Assembly (NCBI GenBank): GCA_017084465.1
Contig: CP070896.1
Location: forward strand, 4,639,501-4,703,500
Origin: Lacrimispora xylanisolvens
GTDB taxonomy: Bacteria; Bacillota; Clostridia; Lachnospirales; Lachnospiraceae
Length of the DNA stretch: 64,000 nucleotides
Direction: 5' to 3'
Both the position numbers and the translations under genes were made by a program. Positions 16,291 through 26,600 of the stretch are shown here, one piece after another. Position 1 is the first letter of the stretch; every line of letters starts with the position of its first letter. The notes below the pieces were generated by a model. That model did not search any database. It was not told the DNA's origin and worked only from the letters and a program-made list of their open reading frames with translations.

Positions 16291-18528
16291 ATGAATAAAT
16301 TATCATTTAATGAGAGATGGGAATTCTTAAAATTACCGGGTGGTGATATATTGAATCCTATTACACCGGAGACATTGAGTGAGAATGATTATTGCAAGGT
16401 CACACTCCCTCATACATGGTATACAGACGAAGATCAGTACCGGGGCCTGGCTGTTTACCGGAAAATGCTTCTGGTCTCGGAAGAATGGCAGAGCGTATTT
16501 CTGGAATTTGAAGGTGCAGATCAGCATTGCAAAGTCTTTGTGAACGGAATGCAGATTGGAGAGCACCGGGGAGCATATTCCTGTTTCCGGGTTGAGTTAC
16601 CTGCAACGTTTTTGGCAGAAAAGGAACTGCGTTTAGAAGTGTATGTCAGTAATGCTGAAAACCAGACAATATCGCCTATCTTTGGTGACTTCACCATTTT
16701 TGGGGGCCTTTATCGCAATGTAAACTTACTGATAACAGAAAAAGAGCATTTTGACTATTTATATTATGGAACCAATGGAATAATCGCAAGCTCCAGCCTG
16801 GATGGTGAAACAGGATTACTGGAGATTCAATCTCACGTAATTGCACCAGAAGGAGCAATGATTCGCTATCAGGTTATAAATGATGATGGTAATGTAAAAA
16901 CCCAGGTTACGGAACTGGCAAATGAAACAGTCAGAATTCAGATCCCTCATCCTTACTTATGGAATGGAAAAGGAGAGGGCAGACTTTATGAGCTGCGCGC
17001 GACTTTGTTTGTAAATGGGAAAGAAGCAGATGAGGTTTGTGAAAAAATTGGTTTCCGCAGTATAAAAATGGATGCTGAGACTGGTTTTTATTTAAATGGT
17101 CATAAAGAAAAAATCCGTGGTGTATCCATGCATCAGGATTTTGCAGAAGTATTTTCAGCAGTGACAAAAGAGCATCAGGATATCAATTTTAAGTTAATTG
17201 AGGAAATTGGAACAAACGCCCTTCGACTTTCCCATTATCAGCATCCACAGTATCATTATGATCGCTGCGATGAGGAAGGATATATTGTATGGGCAGAGAT
17301 CCCCATGCTTAAAATGACTGAGGACAAAGAACTGTTTGAAAACGCAAAGTACCAGCTTACTGAATTAATTCTTCAGAATATTCACCATCCATCTATCTGC
17401 TTCTGGGGAATACAAAATGAAATAGCCATGTTTAAGGATGCGCCTTACATGCATGAATTGTGCCGTGAATTATATTCCTATGCCCGTGAATTAGATGATA
17501 CAAGACTGATAACGGTAGCAAATCTCTATACGGTAAAGTTTGAAAGTGAATTAAATAAGATTACGGATATGATTGGTTATAATATTTATTTTGGCTGGTA
17601 TTATGGTGAGATGAATGATTACGATCATTTCCTGGATCAGTTTCATACTGCCTGCCCTGATATTCCAATTGGTGTCAGCGAGTATGGCGTTGATACAAAC
17701 ACAGAGCTTCATTCCGGGCAGCCGGCAATAAGAGATTACTCTGAGGAATATCAGGCTTTGTACAGTGAAACTGTGTATCGGATTTTTGACAGCAAGGATT
17801 ATCTGTGGGGAAGCTTTGTATGGAATATGTTTGACTTTTCCAGTTCCAGAAGGGATGAGGGGGGGAAGAAGTACATTAATCAGAAGGGTCTTGTAACATA
17901 TGACCGTAAAGTAAGAAAAGATGCTTTCTATTATTATAAAGCAATGTGGTCAAAAGAACCGTTTCTCCATATCTGCTCCAGACGATTTATAAAAAGGACA
18001 GAAAATGCTGTTGATATAAAAGTATATACAAACCAGAAAGAAGCTGCATTGTATGGAAATCAGGGGAATGAATTAATCTGCTCTGCCCATAACAATGGAA
18101 ATGGTACGGTGATTTTCAAAAATATCCAGTTGTTACCCGGGGAAAACTCTTTTGTAGTCCGGAGTTTGGAAACCGATTGTGCAGCGGATGAGGTGACTTT
18201 TGAAAAAGTAGATGAAAAAGAATCCTCCTATCAATTACCTGATTCCGGTGCTGGTAAAGCAGTACGAAACTGGTTTTTAAAAGAAGATGATCTCATCAGA
18301 GAAGGTTATTTTTCATTGAAGGACAGTGCTTATGATATTACACAGAATCAGGAGGCCATGAAGGTATTTTACAAATTCGCTCCTGCAACTGCCGAAACAG
18401 TAGAAAAGGAAGAAGGAATTCCCTTAGGACTCTCTCTGCTTAGTATTCTTAGCCGTGATAAAGACCGTAACCCTGATTTTAAAATGGAAGATTTAAACCA
18501 TGCATTAAATCAGATAAAAAAGTACTAG
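16291..18528 (+). CDS. glycoside hydrolase family 2 (beta-galactosidase/beta-glucuronidase type)
   Basis: A 745-residue GH2 enzyme without signal peptide, therefore cytoplasmic. Domain order is a jelly-roll sugar-binding domain (residues about 1-160), an immunoglobulin-like domain, a TIM barrel from about 265 (RGVSMHQDFAE), and a long C-terminal extension after about 560. The acid/base is Glu377 in WGIQNE and the nucleophile Glu464 in GVSEYG, 87 residues apart, within the GH2 range. Specificity between galactoside, glucoside and glucuronide cannot be read by eye. It is co-transcribed with the GPH symporter and followed by a strong terminator. In this island it could deglycosylate a plant phenolic, but a plain dietary glycan is equally possible. 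Confidence 0.88.
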   Translation: MNKLSFNERWEFLKLPGGDILNPITPETLSENDYCKVTLPHTWYTDEDQYRGLAVYRKMLLVSEEWQSVFLEFEGADQHCKVFVNGMQIGEHRGAYSCFRVELPATFLAEKELRLEVYVSNAENQTISPIFGDFTIFGGLYRNVNLLITEKEHFDYLYYGTNGIIASSSLDGETGLLEIQSHVIAPEGAMIRYQVINDDGNVKTQVTELANETVRIQIPHPYLWNGKGEGRLYELRATLFVNGKEADEVCEKIGFRSIKMDAETGFYLNGHKEKIRGVSMHQDFAEVFSAVTKEHQDINFKLIEEIGTNALRLSHYQHPQYHYDRCDEEGYIVWAEIPMLKMTEDKELFENAKYQLTELILQNIHHPSICFWGIQNEIAMFKDAPYMHELCRELYSYARELDDTRLITVANLYTVKFESELNKITDMIGYNIYFGWYYGEMNDYDHFLDQFHTACPDIPIGVSEYGVDTNTELHSGQPAIRDYSEEYQALYSETVYRIFDSKDYLWGSFVWNMFDFSSSRRDEGGKKYINQKGLVTYDRKVRKDAFYYYKAMWSKEPFLHICSRRFIKRTENAVDIKVYTNQKEAALYGNQGNELICSAHNNGNGTVIFKNIQLLPGENSFVVRSLETDCAADEVTFEKVDEKESSYQLPDSGAGKAVRNWFLKEDDLIREGYFSLKDSAYDITQNQEAMKVFYKFAPATAETVEKEEGIPLGLSLLSILSRDKDRNPDFKMEDLNHALNQIKKY

Positions 18529-18607
18529 ATAAGTTATCGAGCCTTAGAAACAGGGGCATTTACAAATTTAGAAATTAAGATTATAATTATTTTAACCATT
18601 TTATCTT

Positions 18608-18638
18608 TGGTATGTTGCGTGTGCAACATACCATTTTT
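18608..18638 (+). terminator. intrinsic terminator of the symporter-hydrolase operon
   Basis: TGGTATGTTGC and GCAACATACCA form a perfect 11-bp stem with loop GTGT, followed at once by TTTTT. Confidence 0.9.
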
Positions 18639-18685
18639 AAATATATGGTAAAGTAAAAAAAGTATAAAAATAAAAGGTGAATAAG

Positions 18686-19273
18686 ATGAACGACAACATA
18701 TACGTCTATTTATCATCGCTGACTGGAAATACGGAGAAGCTTGCTAAGGGCGTATTAGAGAAATTGAGCAGAAAAAATGGTTCATTTTCATTGCATGATA
18801 ATGAGTTCCTTACCTCTTCTGATGGCATTGGAGAACTGGTTATTCTGTTTTTCTGGTGTCGGCGCGGTAATTTAGATTATAACAGCCAGATGTTTTTAGA
18901 ACGCTGTAAAAATAAAAAGATAATAGCTGTGGGAACCATGGGAGGTTATCCTCAAAGTGAGTACGGTAATAAGGTGAAAAAAGCCGTTTTTCAATCAATC
19001 TCAGAGAATAATATCTGTATGGGAGTATTTATGTCTCAGGGGAAAATTGACATACAGCGGACGGAATATCGAAAGAAGCTGCCTCCGGAACACCCCCATT
19101 TTTTAGATGAAAAGGGGATCAGGCGTCACGAGGAGTCACGTAAGCATCCCGATGAGGCTGATATAGAATGTGCAAGGTTATTTCTGGAGAATCGGATCAT
19201 GGAATATACGGCTGCCAGAGAAGCTGTATGCATGGATGGGGAACCGTGTATACGATGTGGAATGTGTAATTAA
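18686..19273 (+). CDS. flavodoxin-family protein with C-terminal CxxC
   Basis: A 195-residue flavodoxin-like protein. The N-terminal YLSSLTGNTEKLAKGV is the FMN phosphate loop, and VGTMGGYPQSEYG corresponds to a later flavin loop. The last residues, PCIRCGMCN, carry a CxxCxxC-like cysteine group that could bind a metal or cluster. The ATG at 18686 follows AAAGGTGA; the in-frame GTG at 18677 would overlap that site. Flavodoxin partners of tetrapyrrole reductases (BilS-type) are one possible relation, but I cannot confirm it. It is flanked by a terminator and probably monocistronic. Confidence 0.7.
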   Translation: MNDNIYVYLSSLTGNTEKLAKGVLEKLSRKNGSFSLHDNEFLTSSDGIGELVILFFWCRRGNLDYNSQMFLERCKNKKIIAVGTMGGYPQSEYGNKVKKAVFQSISENNICMGVFMSQGKIDIQRTEYRKKLPPEHPHFLDEKGIRRHEESRKHPDEADIECARLFLENRIMEYTAAREAVCMDGEPCIRCGMCN

Positions 19274-19368
19274 GGGTGAAAATAAAAAGAATACTATATT
19301 TTTCTATATAATTGTGCTATATTAGTAATAGTTATCTTTATTCTAATTTTTCTGTGGGAGGTTTTGGT

Positions 19369-19644
19369 ATGAATCTTTGTATCGGTGATAAGATTACGGT
19401 CTGTGAGGAAGATCATGAAAACAATTACAGTGTGGAAGAAATTACAGAAGATTATGTGAAACTGACAAATGGCATTACATACTATTACAAGGAAAGAGAT
19501 ATTGCTTCTGAAGCTGAGGGAGAAAAAGGACTGATTACGCGGCAGGTAGTGAACCGGCTCCATCAGGTAGAAGATATCAGTTATCAGAAGGCTGTTAAGA
19601 TTCTGGAAATTCTCATGGATGCAGATGGTGAGACAGAGAATTAA
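19369..19644 (+). CDS. small hypothetical protein
   Basis: A 91-residue acidic soluble protein starting at the ATG at 19369 behind GGGAGG. No family was recognised. The N-terminal half (CIGDKITVCEEDHENNYSV) looks like a small beta-barrel, and the second half is helical (RQVVNRLHQVEDISYQKAV). It precedes the GntR/RCK_C regulator by 79 bases; there is no evidence that the two are functionally linked. Confidence 0.6.
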   Translation: MNLCIGDKITVCEEDHENNYSVEEITEDYVKLTNGITYYYKERDIASEAEGEKGLITRQVVNRLHQVEDISYQKAVKILEILMDADGETEN

Positions 19645-19723
19645 CATGGCTTGTTTTTCCTCTGGTTTTAGGCTATACTAAATCTGTTTTATATTATAAA
19701 TCAGAAAAGGAAATGATAATCAC

Positions 19724-20362
19724 ATGGACATAGAGCCAAAGACCAGAACCGTTATTCCCCGCTACCAGCAGATTGCAATCGAGGTGGCAGCCCGCATTGC
19801 CAATGGGGAGTACGCAGAAGGTGAGAAGATATATGCCCGTTCTTCCCTTGCGAGCCAGTATGGCGTTTCGCCGGAAACTGCCCGCAGGTCCATTTGCATA
19901 CTCAGTGATCTGGGAATTGTATCATCGGAAAAGGGCAGCGGTATTATAATCCGATCCCAGAAAAAGGCAGCGGATTATATACAGCAGAACAGCAAACTGG
20001 AGACCATTGACACCATTAAAGAGAATTTATTAAAGAGTGTATCCCGTCAGAAGAAAGAGATGGACTATTTAAATGAGTGTATGAATGATCTCATAGAAGC
20101 ATCAGTTCATTTCCGGTCTATGAATCCGTTTATGCCTTTTGAAATTCGGATCACAAAGGACTGCGCTTATTTGAATAAGACAGTTACCGAGATTCAATTC
20201 TGGCAGCATACCGGTGCGACTGTGATCGCTGTCAGCAGAAAGAATCTGGTAATGAAGTCCCCGGGACCCTATGTGGCGCTGACGGAAGGTGATACCATAT
20301 ATTTTATTGCGCAGGATGATACTGCGGACCGTGTAAAGGGATTTTTGTATCCCAATCAATAG
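19724..20362 (+). CDS. GntR-type regulator fused to an RCK_C (TrkA_C) domain, BusR-like
   Basis: A 212-residue repressor-like protein. Residues about 8-78 form a GntR winged helix of the YtrA type (IPRYQQIAIEVAARIANGEY, then SSLASQYGVSPETARR). A coiled linker (about 85-130) leads to an RCK_C domain (about 140-212: TVTEIQFWQHTGATVIAV...LTEGDTIYFIAQ). This architecture is that of BusR, the c-di-AMP-responsive repressor of osmolyte uptake in lactic acid bacteria. The same window carries a CdaA diadenylate cyclase and an OpuC-type osmolyte importer with a palindromic promoter, which strengthens that reading. The effector is inferred, not visible. Confidence 0.8.
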   Translation: MDIEPKTRTVIPRYQQIAIEVAARIANGEYAEGEKIYARSSLASQYGVSPETARRSICILSDLGIVSSEKGSGIIIRSQKKAADYIQQNSKLETIDTIKENLLKSVSRQKKEMDYLNECMNDLIEASVHFRSMNPFMPFEIRITKDCAYLNKTVTEIQFWQHTGATVIAVSRKNLVMKSPGPYVALTEGDTIYFIAQDDTADRVKGFLYPNQ

Positions 20363-20446
20363 ATTTAGAAACAGAAGCCTGAAGGAAAATAAAATTCTTT
20401 GGCTTTTTAAGGTTTTTATGAAGACACCAATAACGGAGGTGACTGC

Positions 20447-22377
20447 TTGGTTAAACGAACAATTACGGTATTTTTTATCCTGTTTGCATTTCTTTTACTG
20501 CTTTTTCTATCAATGCCTGAAAAGAGAGTGGAGTCGCCAAATGAATTTCAGGCAGTGAAAGGGCAGATTGACTTATCAGACTGGAATATGAATGAGACAA
20601 AGATTCTCCGGCTGGATGGAGAATGGGAATTTTACTGGAATCAGCTGCTTGTCCCCCAGGATTTTAAGTCCAAGGTCCCAACCTTTGATAAAGTCTATAT
20701 GCGGGTCCCAGGTTTGTGGAATGGTAAGTACATAGAAGGGGAAAAACTTCCGGCATTCGGTTGTGCTACCTACCGCCTGGTATTAGATCACGTACCTGCC
20801 AGAGAAGTGATGGCTCTGAAAAAAGGAAATGCCCGATTTTCCAGTAAAGTATATGTAAATGGGGAGGAATTAATTTCCGACGGATTACCAGCCCATACTT
20901 CAAAGGATTATCGCTCGGGTAATACACCAAAGTTAGGCTTTTTTGAATGTGACAGTGACAAAATAGAAATTCTAATCCAGGTTGCCAATTATGAGTATAT
21001 GAATTCCGGTATTCCTGTTTCCATAGAACTTGGCAGTGAAGATGTGATGCTTCATCAGCATCAAAGGGATCTGATGCTGGCATTGGCCATTTTTGCAGTT
21101 TTGCTGACAATCGCCTTTTTGTATCTGATCTTTTTTATAGTTGCAAGGATGAAAGGAATTAATGAGTACATACTTCCCCTGTTTTCTCTGTTTTGCTCAC
21201 TTTTTGCAATTGGCAACGCACTGTCAGACCAGCGACCTCTGCTTCTTATTTTACCTGAAATTTCTTTCACCATGGCTTTTAAAATGAAAGATCTGTTCTT
21301 GTCAGTAAATTTTATTACTCTTCTCTGGGTTTTTCATGAGTTTAAGAATGGTTTGATTCCCCTTCGTCCCACAAAGATCATTTCATGTGTGTACGGAGGT
21401 TACTTATTGGTGATACTGACATTTCCCATCTATGAATATTATAAAATTCATCAGCTGGTGATGGTCAGCAATACCATCATTCTTCTGGTGCTGCTGATCA
21501 GAGCAATACTTTTATTTGTAGAGAAGGCGGAAGGTCTGCTTTTATTTGTTTCTGTATTGGCAGTTAATTTTTATTCGTTCGACTGTATTTTGTTTTCTCT
21601 GGGATTTAAAACTGACTCTGGATTTTCCCAGGTGTTTATGATGATCTTTGCAATCGTAATGATTTTCTGCTATCCGTGCATTACTTAAATGCCATCCGTC
21701 AGCTTCAGACCTCAGTCATGAGAACACAAGAAGCGGAAATTGCATTTTTACGCGCTCAGATTAATCCCCATTTTCTCTATAATGCCCTTAATTCCATTGC
21801 TGCTTTGTGTGCGACGAAGCCGCAAAAGGCGGAAGAAGTAGTGATAGAACTGTCACAATACCTGCGCCGAAGCTTTGATTTCAAACGAATTGATGCAATG
21901 ACCACTCTTGCAAAGGAGATGGAGCTGTTAGAGGCCTATCTCTACATCGAAAAGACCCGTTTTGGAGAACGCCTGCAGGTTGAGTATGATATTGACGAAA
22001 CCATAAATCTTCCCATACCCCATCTGATTTTGCAGCCACTTGTAGAGAATGCAGTACGCCATGGATTAATGAAAGCAATTGCAGGGGGGACAGTTATCAT
22101 ATCTGTAAAACGTCAGGAGACGGAGGCTGTTTTTACAATTGAAGATAATGGAATCGGAATAGAAAAAGAGAGAATCAGCGGGTTGCTGGAGGAAAAACCT
22201 GAATCAGGCGGGATCGGAATCTGGAATATTAACCAAAGGCTTATGATGCTCTATAAAAAGGGATTAACCATTGAAAGTGAAGTTTTAAAAGGAACCAGGG
22301 TGGTATTTTGTCTGCCTTTAACAGATATAAAACAGACAGGAAGATGGAACGGTAAGAAAGGAGACAGACCGGTATGA
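20447..22377 (+). CDS. 7TM-DISM sensor histidine kinase of the LytS/YesM type, one apparent frameshift
   Basis: A roughly 643-residue membrane sensor kinase. It has an N-terminal membrane anchor, an extracytoplasmic galactose-binding-like DISMED2 domain (DGEWEFYWNQLL, GLWNGKY), seven membrane helices (about 205-405), then a His_kinase domain. The phospho-acceptor box reads QINPHFLYNALNS, the N box LQPLVENAVRHG, and the G boxes DNGIGIE and GGIGIWNINQRL. The frame breaks near 21673 (loss of one T); restoring it gives IFCYSVHYLNAIRQ and joins both halves. The start is a TTG at 20447 behind GGAGGTG. The stop overlaps the response-regulator ATG by four bases, so the two form a two-component pair. 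Confidence 0.88.
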
Positions 22378-23438
22378 GAGCGATTATTGTGGACGACGAG
22401 GAGCTGGCCCGCTGCCGGCTTACCATCTTATTGGAGGAAATTGAGGAGATCACACTGTGCGGTTCCTTCGCTACAGCATTGGATGCACTAAATTACATAG
22501 AAGAAAATCCTGTGGATGTGATATTTCTCGATATAACCATGCCTGAAATGGACGGCATGGAGTTTGCAAATCTACTGATTGACAAAAAAAGCAGGGCAAG
22601 TGTGGTGTTTGTTACCGGATATGGGGAATATGCAGTGGAAGCTTTTGAGCTGGAAGCAGTAGATTATCTTCTGAAACCAATCAAAAGGGATCGTCTGGTC
22701 AAGACAATAGACCGGCTTGCCAGAAAAAATCACAGGGAAGTACAGCAGCTATATATTAAATGTTTTGGGTGATTTAGCGTTTTGGTTCAGGAGGAAGGCG
22801 GACAAGCGATCAGCTGGCGTTCTCCCAAGGTGGAGGAGCTGTTTGCTTATCTGGTCTGTAAGGTCAGCGTCAGCCGGGATGAAATCGCGGACACGTTGTG
22901 GGAGGGTTTCCCGTTAGACAAGGCAATGAAAAACTTAAATTCCACCGTTTATTATGTACGAAAGGCATTGCAGCAGTTCGGCATGGAAGAATGCCTGATC
23001 ACTACCAGAAAACAGATTTCTCTGGACACCAAGCGGATTTACTGCGATTTATATGAATTCCAGCAGATGCAGAACCTGGCATGGAAGACAGAGAAGGAAA
23101 TGGAACGGCTGAAAGAGATTTACCGTGGGGAACTGTTTCAGGGAAAGACTTATGAATGGTCCTTCGCAAAAGCCCATACTCTGGAAAAAAACATGATATC
23201 CAATCTTCTAAAAGCGGGAGAGCTGAGAGAAGATCAGAATCGGACGGAAGAAGCAGAACGAATGTATCTGCATGCACTGGAACTGGATCCCTATCACGAA
23301 GGTGCTTCTGACAGACTTTTGGATTTTTATAACAGGACAGGGAGGAAGAAAAAAGAAAAACAGCTGCGCAAAGAGATAGGCCTGCTGCTCTCCGACGAAG
23401 TGCCTCACCCGCTATTATTTTTGAAAAAGCATTTTTAA
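22374..23438 (+). CDS. response regulator with winged-helix/BTAD output domain, internal TGA
   Basis: About 354 residues. The receiver domain has VDDEE, the phospho-acceptor Asp53 in FLDITMPEMDG, and Lys in DYLLKPI. The output half (SWRSPKVEELFAYLV...AMKNLNSTVYYVRKALQ) is a SARP/BTAD-type winged helix plus TPR-like activation domain. A TGA at 22770-22772 interrupts the linker in frame. A G run (22767-22769) and a T run (22773-22775) flank it; one G too many and one T too few would restore CFGDFSVLVQ, so paired errors are likelier than a true stop. Partner of the upstream kinase. Target genes are unknown; the surface protein downstream is a candidate. Confidence 0.85.
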
Positions 23439-23463
23439 TTAAATAGACACACTATTATTCATT

Positions 23464-23500
23464 CCGGCTTTCTGTGTTCCCATACAGAAGCCGGATTTTT
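23464..23500 (+). terminator. intrinsic terminator after the response regulator
   Basis: CCGGCTTTCTGT pairs with ACAGAAGCCGG (one bulge) and is followed by ATTTTTC. It separates the two-component pair from the surface-protein gene, which has TATAAT at about 23527 ahead of its ATG. Confidence 0.85.
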
Positions 23501-23616
23501 CGTTTATTCTCCGTTTATTGGAGTGTTGTATAATATCGCAAGTAATACAACAGGGGGAAAACTGTTGAAAGGCTCGGGCAGGAAATACAACATCAATACA
23601 TTTAGGAGGAAAGCTT

Positions 23617-26600
23617 ATGAAAAAACACGAACCTTTAAAACGCTCTTTGGCTATGGTATTGTCAATGGTTGTGGCATTGGGGGCAATGCCTTTTCCGGCG
23701 TCAGCGGATATTCTGCCGTCGGATCGCGAAATGGAAATCACCGCATTTGAATCGCTGGCAGACGAGATACAATCTCAATCAGTGCCGATTGGTACAACGC
23801 TTAGCGAGCTGAATCATTCAATGTCAGTGATATTAATACAACAGACTTTCAGGAAAGCCAGGTGGAAGAAAAAATAATATCCATTCCGGTTACATGGAGT
23901 TCTGATCCGGAGTATGACGGAGAAGAGGCAGGAGAATACATCTTTGAACCAACGATTTCTAAAGAGTATACGCTGGCATACGGTGTGGAATTGCCGGTTA
24001 TTACTGTTACTGTTGGTGATACAGGCATGATGCTTCGAGGATTAAATAGCCCATATAAACGTACCGGAATACTGGATCTTACTCAGGACTCCGTTACGTT
24101 TAAGAATGCCATTGGAGGTTTAACTGGTGCTAATCCTTTGGATTCAGATATTACCATTACAGGAGAAGGATGGTATTGGTATTTACACGGAAATGATGAG
24201 GAGGGTTATCCTGAAAAGACCCTTTTACTTGATAATGTCGACTTTAATGTTAATTTAGATCCTGTGAGTATCAATCTGCCCGAAGGCTCCACCATTATGC
24301 TTGCCGATAACAGCAGCAATTTCATAAATAATACCTATACTGATCCTGAAGAAAAAAACACTTGTATCAATGCACCTTCTCTCAAAGTTGGCGGAAAGGG
24401 CGATTTATATGTTACTGCCGGTACTGAGAATAGCTACGGAAGTGTAGGAATCAATGCTTCCTCAGATTTTACTCTGGAAGATGCAACCTTATATATCAGA
24501 TTTAACAACTATAAAATGAATGTTAATTTCCCTCTGTTAACAGAGAGCGGAAATTCAGGAATTATTGTTTATCAGAGGGATACAGAGGGTGAATACACCA
24601 TAGAAGCTACATGGGATGAGCGGTGGAATACGTTTATCTATAGTGGCGACACGGCAGTTACCGAGGTTATGATTGTAGAGGGTACGCCTTCACAGCCAAA
24701 AGCATCTGCAACCATTTCTAATAAAACAGTATCCGGCAGAGGGGGAAAGCCGCTTTCTGGGGATAATACAGTCACTATCTCAGTTTTAAACGATTCATTT
24801 ACTCAATTAGAAGTGGGCAGGGATGTTTCCAGCTGGTTCAGTAATCTGCCAATTGGACTTAACGCAAGAGTGGAGAGCGCTTCTGACAAAACGGTAACCG
24901 TTACATTTTCCGGTACTCCTATTGTGCTGTCAAATGAGGCAATGGCTATTGTAATCCCTGCTGATTGTCTGACGCTTGGACAGGCATTAGCAGTAAAAAC
25001 CAATAGTAATGCAAAGTTTAGCATTACTGGTTTACAAACTCGTTCCAGTGTATTGGATTTGACCGGAGAAGTGGTATCCTATATAAATGAACTGGGAGAA
25101 GAAGCCAGTGCATCTCCACTCGATAATGACATTATTAATACCGGAGAGGGGTGGACCTGGTATCTGAACGAAAATACCGAGGCGGGTTACCCAAAAAAAA
25201 CACTTGTATTAGATGGAGTTACAATTCAGGCAGTTGATAATTCGGAAAGTGGCATTATAATTCCGGATAATACAACCATAGTATTGGCAGATGGAAGCGA
25301 CAATCTTATATCGGCTCCAATTGCTGTATGGGGTAAGGGAAAAATAACCATAAAAGGATCTGGTGAACTTTCTGCGATTGTCCCATTGGGTTTAAGAGGT
25401 ATTGGCTTATTTTGTACAGATCTGATTATTGAAGATGGAACAATAACGGCTTCTGCTCTGTCAAATGACATGAGTTATGGAATCAGAGTTAGTACTTTGG
25501 ATATGACGGGGGGAACACTTTACGCGAAGTCAGGTCCTTACGGAGGCAGTACAGCTGCATATTTTTCCACAAATTATCCCAATGAAGGACTTACCATATT
25601 GCATAAGATGGGTGATGAATATACAGAGGCAGTGAGTAAATATGTTTTTGGTCATCAATACCTTTATGGAAATGGAATAGTGGCATATGATCTGAAATTT
25701 GCCGTATCTCCGCCAGTTAAATCCGCTTCGGTGAGCAGTCAGATCGTCACTGGTATGACTGGAACTGCACTCTCAGGAAATCATTCCATCACCATCACTC
25801 TGACAAATGAAGTATTTTCAAATTTACATGAAGATGAGAATGTATCTGACTGGTTTCAGAATCTTCCAGAGGGAATTATTGCAAAGATAGAAAATATTTA
25901 TACTGACGGACAAGTAAGCATTACTTTTTCCGGTACTCCAACCCAGAAATCATATGAAACCATGAGTATTACTATTCCGGCAGATAAGCTGGCAAGTGCA
26001 CAGGCATTATCCGTTGCAAAGAATAGCGACACCAGGTTTAAAATTGAACAGGCAGGGCTTCGAAGTGACATGCTGGATTTAACATCAGACCTTGTCTGGT
26101 ACCGGGACTTAAATGGAGAATTAGTCAGTAAGAATCCAAGAATAAGTGACATCAATGATACTTCCGAGGGCTGGAAATGGTTTCATTCCCAGGGTGAACT
26201 TTTATTGGAAGGGATTAATCTAATCAGTTCCGATGAGACTGGTATTAAACTTCCCGCTGGAACAAGGGTTCTTCTGGCTGATGGAAGCGACAACCATGTA
26301 AGTGTTTCTGATACAAATAGTGATTCTAACTTCGCAGGTATCTATTGCACCGGTGATATGGAAATGGCAGGCAATACAGGACGGCTTCAGATTTCAGCAG
26401 GAGATACCTTTGGAACGTATAGTACCGGCATCTATGCACTTGGCATTATTTATTTCAGCGGTGGTGAAATTACTTCCACTGCAGGAGATGCTTATTATAG
26501 AAGCGTTGGTATTGCAACAGACAGTGGAATTGAAATTACTGACGGCACTGTCTTCGCAAAAAGCGGTTCTGTCAGCAGTCTTGATGGAATTGCCACTGCC

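Noticed and set aside
22770..22772. Selenocysteine or read-through at the TGA
   Set aside because: Response regulators have no catalytic need for it, no SECIS-like hairpin is evident, and flanking runs explain the codon as paired indels.
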